Shown: one piece after another, positions 7,571 to 12,452 of the stretch
How the letters are laid out: every line of letters begins with the position of its first letter
How positions within the stretch are numbered: the stretch's first letter is position 1
NCBI GenBank assembly: GCA_003450555.1
Contig: DMFQ01000164.1
Span: 311 to 12,762 of the forward strand
Direction: 5' to 3'
DNA from: Ktedonobacter sp.
GTDB taxonomy: Bacteria; Chloroflexota; Ktedonobacteria; Ktedonobacterales; Ktedonobacteraceae
DNA length: 12,452 nt
The notes under the pieces: model-generated
Databases searched by the model: none
What the model saw: the letters and a program-made list of their open reading frames with translations, nothing else
Told to the model about the DNA's origin: nothing
Position numbers and translations under genes: made by a program

Positions 7571-7780
7571 GGGATGCCTCCTTTACTTGAAAAGGCAATT
7601 TTCGACAAAAGCAAAAAATGAGATACTCCTCGCTGGTGGCCCCGACACCAGTAAACTATACTATAACAAGTATAACTTTCCTTGTTCGAATGTACAATAA
7701 GGGTGCCTGGGATAAGATGAATGGAAACTTCTTGGATCGTCCCGAATTTTGGAGAACTACAGCACAGAGAAAGGATAATT
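7571..7780. promoter_or_regulatory. Divergent promoter region between the MFS and Ntn-hydrolase genes
   Basis: The MFS Shine-Dalgarno is at 7577-7584. A small stem-loop, CTGGTG (7633-7638) with CACCAG (7646-7651), precedes a very AT-rich block. That block holds an inverted repeat TATACT (7657-7662)/AGTATA (7669-7674) and a 9-bp-spaced direct repeat TATAAC (7662, 7671). TACAAT (7693-7698) is a plausible plus-strand -10 (5 of 6) lacking a good -35, which may indicate activator dependence. AAAGGA (7770-7775) is the ribosome site for the ATG at 7781. The shared core suggests co-regulation of both genes. Confidence 0.4.
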
Positions 7781-9388
7781 ATGACCTCATTTCCTCAGCA
7801 TCGCCCCGTGACGCTGGCTCGCCGGGGAATAGTAGCTGCGCCTCATTATCTGGCAGCAGAAGCCGGGTTGGAACTACTGAAAGCAGGCGGCAATGCTATC
7901 GACGCAGCTATTGCCGCCAGTGCTACACTTCAGGTTGTCTACCCCTTTGTTTGCGGTCTGGGCGGCGATGTCTTTATGCTGATATATGATGCCAGGAGTG
8001 GTGAGCTTTACGGGCTGAATGGTAGTGGACGATCAGCACAGATGGCAACTATCGAACGCTATCACGAACTCGGCTACACAACGATGCCCGTCTTCGGCAT
8101 CCATGCTGTAACCGTTCCCGGATGCGCCAGCGGTTGGGATGCAGCAGAGCGGCGTTTTGGCCGCTGGGGGCCTGGGGGACTGGCGCAAGCCCTTGCACCA
8201 GCTATCGCCTATGCTGAAGAGGGTTTCGCCATTGGGCCAGGATTGCATGCTGCTCTCACATCTGTGAGTACAAGGGCAGAAATCCATCGCTCCTGGCATG
8301 CACACTTCCTTCCCGACAGCACGGTTCCACCTGTTGGCGCGATCGTTCGCTTTCCTACATTGGCACGTACCCTGCGGGCTATCGCAAAGGTTGGTTCCGA
8401 GACGTTTTACCGTGGGGAGATCGCAGACCAGATTGCCGCGTTTTTTGCACGAGAGGGCGGGTTGATTACACGCAACGATCTGGCTTCACATCAGAGTGAG
8501 TGGGTCACACCACTTAGCATCCCATATGCAGGGCTTAAGGTCTACGAATTGCCGCCCAATACCCAGGGGGTCACAGCACTCCAGATGCTGGGCATCATGG
8601 ATCAACTACCGTTGGGCGAGGGTCCACTCGCACCAGAAACGGTTCACCTGTCAGTAGAGGCAAAGAAGCTGGCTTTCACCGACCGCGCTGCCTATCTCAC
8701 TGATGCGGCATACATGCGCATCAACCCGACAGCATTGATCGATCAGGACTACCTCGCCCTGCGACGTGCGCTCATCAATCCCGCGCGAGCGCAACCCTCG
8801 TTCGCTCCTGGCAATTTCACGGGCGACACGGTTTACCTCTGTGCGGCGGATAAAGAAGGCAATGTCGTTTCACTCATTCAGAGCAACTATATGGGATTTG
8901 GTAGCGGCGTAGTGGTGGATGATACCGGTATTGTCTTGCAGAACCGAGGTGCCTATTTCTCGCTCGATCCGACTGCTGCCAACGCATTAGCTCCGGCAAA
9001 ACGTACGTTGCACACGCTAATCCCCTCCATAGCGCTACGCAATGGCCGACCAGGGATGGTCTTTGGCGCAATGGGAGGCGATGGGCAGCCACAGACCCAT
9101 CTGCAAGTCTATACTGCTGTGGCACGCTTCGGACTAAACATTCAGCAGGCTATCGAGATGCCGCGCTGGGTCCACGGTGCTACGCCTGATGGGGAAACGC
9201 TTCTCGTCGAGAGTCACTTTCCTCCCGCGACGCTTGATGCCCTTCGTCGGCTGGGCCATCAAGTCCAGGAGCAGGGAATGTGGTCCAACGCAATGGGTCA
9301 TGCGAACGGGATTGTCTTTGACTCGTCTACGGGAGTAATGCAAGGTGGCTCCGATCCACGGGCGGAAGGTATAGCTGCAGGTTGGTGA
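7781..9388 (+). CDS. Gamma-glutamyltransferase-fold Ntn hydrolase (HpxW/YwrD-like branch)
   Basis: The 535-aa protein starts at ATG 7781, chosen over an in-frame ATG at 7721 because AAAGGA lies 5 bases upstream and homologues begin near the GIVAAPHYLAAEAG motif. Conserved blocks are LLKAGGNAIDAAIA (33-46), GLGGDVFMLIYD (59-70), GIHAVTVPG (106-114), ELPPNTQG (256-263), then GDT350-VYLCAADKEGNVVS. Thr350 is the expected self-cleavage point and nucleophile, giving subunits of about 349 and 186 aa. Downstream are FGSGVV (373-378), LQNRGAYFSLDP (386-397), KRTLHTLIPS (407-416) and GAMGGDGQPQTHLQ (429-442). Classical GGT has T-T-H at the nucleophile and PLSSM downstream; here GDTV and LHTLIP instead match oxamate amidohydrolase HpxW and B. 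subtilis YwrD, as I recall them. The substrate is therefore open: a gamma-glutamyl compound or a small amide. No signal peptide is seen, so a cytoplasmic location is likely. Confidence 0.87.
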   Translation: MTSFPQHRPVTLARRGIVAAPHYLAAEAGLELLKAGGNAIDAAIAASATLQVVYPFVCGLGGDVFMLIYDARSGELYGLNGSGRSAQMATIERYHELGYTTMPVFGIHAVTVPGCASGWDAAERRFGRWGPGGLAQALAPAIAYAEEGFAIGPGLHAALTSVSTRAEIHRSWHAHFLPDSTVPPVGAIVRFPTLARTLRAIAKVGSETFYRGEIADQIAAFFAREGGLITRNDLASHQSEWVTPLSIPYAGLKVYELPPNTQGVTALQMLGIMDQLPLGEGPLAPETVHLSVEAKKLAFTDRAAYLTDAAYMRINPTALIDQDYLALRRALINPARAQPSFAPGNFTGDTVYLCAADKEGNVVSLIQSNYMGFGSGVVVDDTGIVLQNRGAYFSLDPTAANALAPAKRTLHTLIPSIALRNGRPGMVFGAMGGDGQPQTHLQVYTAVARFGLNIQQAIEMPRWVHGATPDGETLLVESHFPPATLDALRRLGHQVQEQGMWSNAMGHANGIVFDSSTGVMQGGSDPRAEGIAAGW

Positions 9389-9396
9389 CAAGCGCC

Positions 9397-10323
9397 TCAT
9401 TCTCGCGTAGCCTCTATAACCCGTAGGCTATCTCTCGGATCAAGACGATCGCGTATTGCGTCGCCCAGGAGATTCAGGCTAAGTATAACCAGAATAATAG
9501 CAAGGGCAGGGCCAAGCAACATCCAGGGATCGCTGTTGAGATAGGTTTGCGCATCGTTAATCATGGCTCCCCATTCCGGCGTGGGTGGCTGTACACCTAA
9601 GCCTAAGAAGCTGAGCACGGATTCGTCGAGAATAGCGAAAGAGATAGAAATTGTCGCCTGGACGAGCAATGGGCTGAAGATGTTCGGCAGGATATGACGC
9701 CATAATATTTTCGATGTGCGAGTACCACTGGAGATCGAGGCTGTCACATAATCCTGGGTCGCTGCCTGTAGAGTCTGACCGCGTGCAATGCGGCTGTAAA
9801 TTGGGATACGTACAAATGCCAGGGCAAGCGCGAGGTTGATGATACTTGGTCCCAGAGCGGCAATAATTGCCAGAGCAAGGACGATTGATGGAAAAGACAG
9901 GATGGCATCCACAACCATCGTGATGATCTGGTCGACCCACCCTTTGAAATATGCAGCAATGAGACCCAGGAAAGTGCCACATATGCCCCCTAGCAGGATC
10001 GTGATGATGCCTACTGAAAGTGAAATTCGCGTCCCATAGATAACGCGACTCAGTTGGTCTCGTCCCAGTGCGTCGGTCCCAAGAAGATGGGCTAAACTCG
10101 GAGGCTGCGTTGCGATAGATGGATGGTACGCCAGCGGCGGATAAGGACTAATCATAGGCGCGAAGATAGCTGCGAGAACATATAGAATCAGTACGACCCC
10201 AAACCACAAGCGTGGATCCTGGCGAAACGCATCGGCGACCTGTGTATACCACCTGGCAACTTTCATGGAGGATTGTGCTGCCGACGACTCAGATTCTTTC
10301 CCGAATTTGGTTGGTACTGCCAT
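9397..10323 (-). CDS. Dipeptide/oligopeptide-type ABC transporter permease (DppC/OppC class)
   Basis: The 308-aa membrane protein shows the full DppC layout. There is a cytoplasmic N-tail (1-38), a first helix (about 39-58), then the signature HLLGTDALGRDQLSRVIYG (79-97), an EAA-type coupling loop DYVTASISSGTRTSKILWRHILPN (191-214) that should contact an ATPase, and FLGLGVQPPTPEWGAMI (239-255) before the last helix. The start ATG (10323) has AGGGG six bases upstream (plus-strand 10330-10334). It lies 47 bp after the DppB-type gene and is the last gene of the visible minus-strand operon. Its stop is 8 bp from the stop of the convergent Ntn-hydrolase gene. It would pair with the DppB subunit to form the inner-membrane channel. 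The exact substrate (peptide, nickel, glutathione) cannot be told from permeases. Confidence 0.92.
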   Translation of the reverse strand: MAVPTKFGKESESSAAQSSMKVARWYTQVADAFRQDPRLWFGVVLILYVLAAIFAPMISPYPPLAYHPSIATQPPSLAHLLGTDALGRDQLSRVIYGTRISLSVGIITILLGGICGTFLGLIAAYFKGWVDQIITMVVDAILSFPSIVLALAIIAALGPSIINLALALAFVRIPIYSRIARGQTLQAATQDYVTASISSGTRTSKILWRHILPNIFSPLLVQATISISFAILDESVLSFLGLGVQPPTPEWGAMINDAQTYLNSDPWMLLGPALAIILVILSLNLLGDAIRDRLDPRDSLRVIEATRE

Positions 10324-10370
10324 ACTATGCCCCTGAAATTCACCATTATAAACGATGTAGTGGAATTACT

Positions 10371-11316
10371 CTAATCAAAACGTATGCGCGGGTCAAGGAC
10401 CGCGTAACAGATGTCAACGAGCAAATTGGCTCCCATATACGAAAACGCTGAAAAAAGGACAACGCCTTGAACTGTTGGGTAGTCTTTAGCCAGGATGCTT
10501 GAAACTGCTAATTGTCCCACACCGGGCCAGAGGAATATTGTCTCCACAACGAATGCGCCGCCGATTATCGCTCCTACTTGTAGGCCGATAACCGTAATGA
10601 CCGGAATAATCGCATTGCGTAACGCATGAAGATATTGCACTTTTCTCTCCCGCAAACCTTTGGCCCCTTGCTGTGCGTATATAATCCTGGCTGAGCACTT
10701 CGATCATATTTGCACGGATCTGGCGCATGTTTACGGCAACTGTGCCCGTACCCAGCGTAATCATAGGCAGAATAAGATCGCGAATATTGCCCGCCGGGTC
10801 TTCGCTAAACGGAGTATAGCCACCTGGAGGAAAAATCCGTATATCGACGGCGAAGAAGAGAAGAAGTACCAGACCCAGGACAAAACCAGGAACCGCTGTG
10901 CTAATTAGAGTCAACACATTAATAAGCCAATCAACCCACGTATTGCGATGCGTTGCAGAGTAAATACCGAGCGGAAAGGCAAGAACCAGGGAAAAGAGCA
11001 AAGAAGTTATGCCTAATTCCGTGGTGACTGGAAGCCTTTGAATAATGGCTTCTAGCACCGGTTGCTGAAGTTGAATAGACTGCCCCAGGTTACCATGCAA
11101 GAGCTGCCAGAACCATAGCCCAAATTGCGCAAACAGTGGTTTATCTAACCCCAATTGCTGGCGTAAGGCGGCAACCGTATCGGGTGTAGCTTCCGACCCA
11201 AGAAGAACACGGGCGGGATCACCTGGAACAAGGTGGATGACCATGAAGGTAAGGAAGCATACAAGAAGTGCAACTGGAATGATGAAAAAGAGACGCTGTA
11301 CAATATAGCGAGTCAC
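10371..11316 (-). pseudogene. Dipeptide-type ABC permease (DppB/OppB class), interrupted by a 1-base frameshift
   Basis: Start GTG (11314-11316) follows AAGGGAG (plus-strand 11324-11330) and gives the typical TRYIVQRLFFIIPV beginning. An upstream in-frame TTG at 11340 is less likely. The first frame carries VIHLVPGDPARVLLG, LGLDKPLFAQF, GNLGQSI and the channel helices down to DYIRTARG. At the coding-strand G4 run (plus 10664-10667) the frame is lost. Removing one G restores TARAKGLRERKVQYLHALRNAIIPV, the EAA coupling loop, and the normal C-terminus ending DPRIRFD at 10371. The repaired protein would be 314 aa, a normal family length. Unrepaired, translation runs on to 10486 and loses the last helices (about 95 residues). 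A single homopolymer indel in an otherwise pristine gene suggests either a sequencing error or a very recent mutation. Confidence 0.88.
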
Positions 11317-11367
11317 GATAGTTCTCCCTTTTGCACACAACTCTTGTTTTAAGAGTGAAAGGACTGC

Positions 11368-11412
11368 ACCCTCTGCCGGGGTCTAGGGATACCCCAGAAT
11401 CCAGCAGAGGGT
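11368..11412 (-). promoter_or_regulatory. Intercistronic stem-loop between substrate-binding protein and permease genes
   Basis: ACCCTCTGC (11368-11376) and GCAGAGGGT (11404-11412) form a perfect 9-bp stem; an inner GGGGT (11378-11382)/ACCCC (11391-11395) stem extends it. It lies 59 bp after the binding-protein stop. On the transcribed strand no U-run follows, so it is more likely an mRNA-stabilising or attenuating hairpin than a full terminator. A small AT-rich hairpin (ACTCTT 11340-11345/AAGAGT 11351-11356) sits just downstream. Such hairpins commonly keep binding-protein levels above permease levels. Confidence 0.6.
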
Positions 11413-11471
11413 AACAGCCACTTGGAACCCCATTTCATAAGCTGTTTCAGAAATGTGGGTAATTGTCAGGC

Positions 11472-12452
11472 TTATGAACCAAGATACACATTTGTAAATT
11501 CCAGGATACCTGTTGGCAGCAACGGGAAGTTCTTGATGTTATTCGTCGAGGCCTGAATGCTCACGCCATGATTGATAAAGACATACGAGCCATCCTGCAA
11601 GATCAACGTCTCTGCTTGCTGGTAATCTGAGGTCCTGGTGGATTGATCACTGGAAGCACGTGCCGCCTCAAGCAAAGAATCTACTTGCGGGTTTGAATAC
11701 TGCATGCTGTTAAATCCGCCACCGGTATGGAACCATGAGTACATATTGCCATCAGGATCAGGTCGCCCACTCCATCCCAGCAAAGCCCCCTGGAAGTTAT
11801 GCGAATCGGTATCGCTGAGAAGAGTGGCAAACGTTTCTTGCTTAATGTTGACAGTGATACCGGCAGGTTGCAGTTCCGATTGAATGAACTGTGCTTCCTG
11901 GGAATTGAGCGGAGAACCGCTTGGAATGAGCAGTGTAAAGGAGACGCTACTCATTCCTGCTTGAGCGAGTTCGGACTTGGCATTGTTGATGTTATAGCTA
12001 TAGGGCGCAATACTACTACTATATGCCCAACTGCTAGGCGAGATAGGACCTTGCGCTACGACACCAACGCCTTTCAGAACGCTATTGACGATCTCGTCAC
12101 GGTTAACACCCCACTCGATTGCTTTGCGTACATGGACGTTACTGAGTGGAGCGACTTTTGTGTTGAGCATAACCCCAAAGAAGCTGAGCGCGGGGACTTG
12201 TTTATAGATCAAGCTAGAATTCGATTTCGCAGCCGGAATATCGTTGGGGCTGAGAACTTCGGCTGCATTGATGTTTCCTGTCTCAAGGTTTGAGAACATG
12301 ACGCTCTCGTTGCTGATAGGACGATAGCGAATGGATTGCAAATAAGGCAGAGCACTCCCCCCGTTATCTTTCATCCAATAGTGGGGATTACGCTTGATTG
12401 TGAGGTGGTCGCCTTTTACCCATTCAGAAAACATGAAAGGCCCACTGCCAGC
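11472..12452 (-). CDS. ABC transporter substrate-binding protein, family 5 (DppA/OppA type), C-terminal part
   Basis: The frame is open to the right edge of the window, so the N-terminus (signal peptide, lipobox) is not visible; 326 residues are seen. They begin with AGSGPFMFSEWVKGDHL and RNPHYW (a standard family-5 mid-protein block). Next comes VRKAIEWGVNRDEIV (108-122), the conserved segment where the second lobe starts, and GWSGRPDPDGN (226-236), the family's 'W...DPD' ligand-lobe motif. YSNPQVDSLLEAA (252-264) and a final normal stop follow. The full protein should be about 520-580 aa. It would be exported, lipid-anchored or periplasm-equivalent, and deliver peptides or similar ligands to the two permeases encoded downstream. 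The ligand is not deducible. It is the first visible gene of the operon; the promoter lies beyond the window. Confidence 0.92.
   Translation of the reverse strand, partial: AGSGPFMFSEWVKGDHLTIKRNPHYWMKDNGGSALPYLQSIRYRPISNESVMFSNLETGNINAAEVLSPNDIPAAKSNSSLIYKQVPALSFFGVMLNTKVAPLSNVHVRKAIEWGVNRDEIVNSVLKGVGVVAQGPISPSSWAYSSSIAPYSYNINNAKSELAQAGMSSVSFTLLIPSGSPLNSQEAQFIQSELQPAGITVNIKQETFATLLSDTDSHNFQGALLGWSGRPDPDGNMYSWFHTGGGFNSMQYSNPQVDSLLEAARASSDQSTRTSDYQQAETLILQDGSYVFINHGVSIQASTNNIKNFPLLPTGILEFTNVYLGS

Noticed and set aside
10660..10670. Programmed frameshift in the DppB-type permease
   Set aside because: There is no reason for recoding in this family and no stimulatory signal was seen; a homopolymer indel is the simpler explanation.
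1..12452. CRISPR array, tRNA, rRNA, replication origin
   Set aside because: No regularly spaced repeats, cloverleaf-like sequences, rRNA blocks or iteron/DnaA-box clusters were found on reading the sequence.

Overview
The window looks like chromosomal DNA from a free-living heterotrophic bacterium with roughly balanced base composition. The mix of a large BNR-repeat protein, a GH15-type glucoamylase/trehalase remnant, a metal-dependent cyclase-family hydrolase, a sugar-porter-like MFS carrier and a dipeptide-type ABC importer, together with small mobile-element debris, would fit a soil Chloroflexota (Ktedonobacteria-like) genome. That placement is an inference from protein style and was not tested. 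I see no phage, CRISPR, rRNA or tRNA.

Layout, left to right. Positions 1-231 hold a 125-bp MITE-like element (6-130). Positions 232-3495 (minus) encode a 1087-aa BNR/Asp-box beta-propeller protein with no signal peptide. The gap 3496-3799 carries a REP-like palindrome and a possible operator/promoter. Positions 3800-4450 (plus) encode a cyclase/kynurenine-formamidase-family hydrolase. Positions 4451-6079 are a stretch of decay: a GH15 gene lacking its N-terminal part and carrying a frameshift (4532-5690, plus), the last ~65 codons of an EamA/DMT transporter (5744-5950, minus), and a long structured inverted repeat (5957-6007) at the edge of that remnant.

The right half is intact apart from one indel. 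An MFS transporter (6080-7570, minus) is divergent from a gamma-glutamyltransferase-fold Ntn hydrolase (7781-9388, plus) whose motifs resemble the HpxW/YwrD branch more than classical GGT. That gene converges, with an 8-bp gap, on a minus-strand dipeptide-type ABC importer: substrate-binding protein (11472 to the right edge, partial), DppB-type permease (10371-11316, broken by one base in a C4/G4 run) and DppC-type permease (9397-10323). No ATPase gene is visible.

How they may work together: the importer could bring in peptides or gamma-glutamyl/amide compounds that the Ntn hydrolase cleaves, while the MFS protein moves a small organic solute. This rests on adjacency only. I found no clearly new defence or multi-gene system. 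The most unusual signals are non-coding: the MITE with an inferred 10-bp target duplication, the triple half-site hairpin at 5957-6007, and the single-base lesion in the importer.
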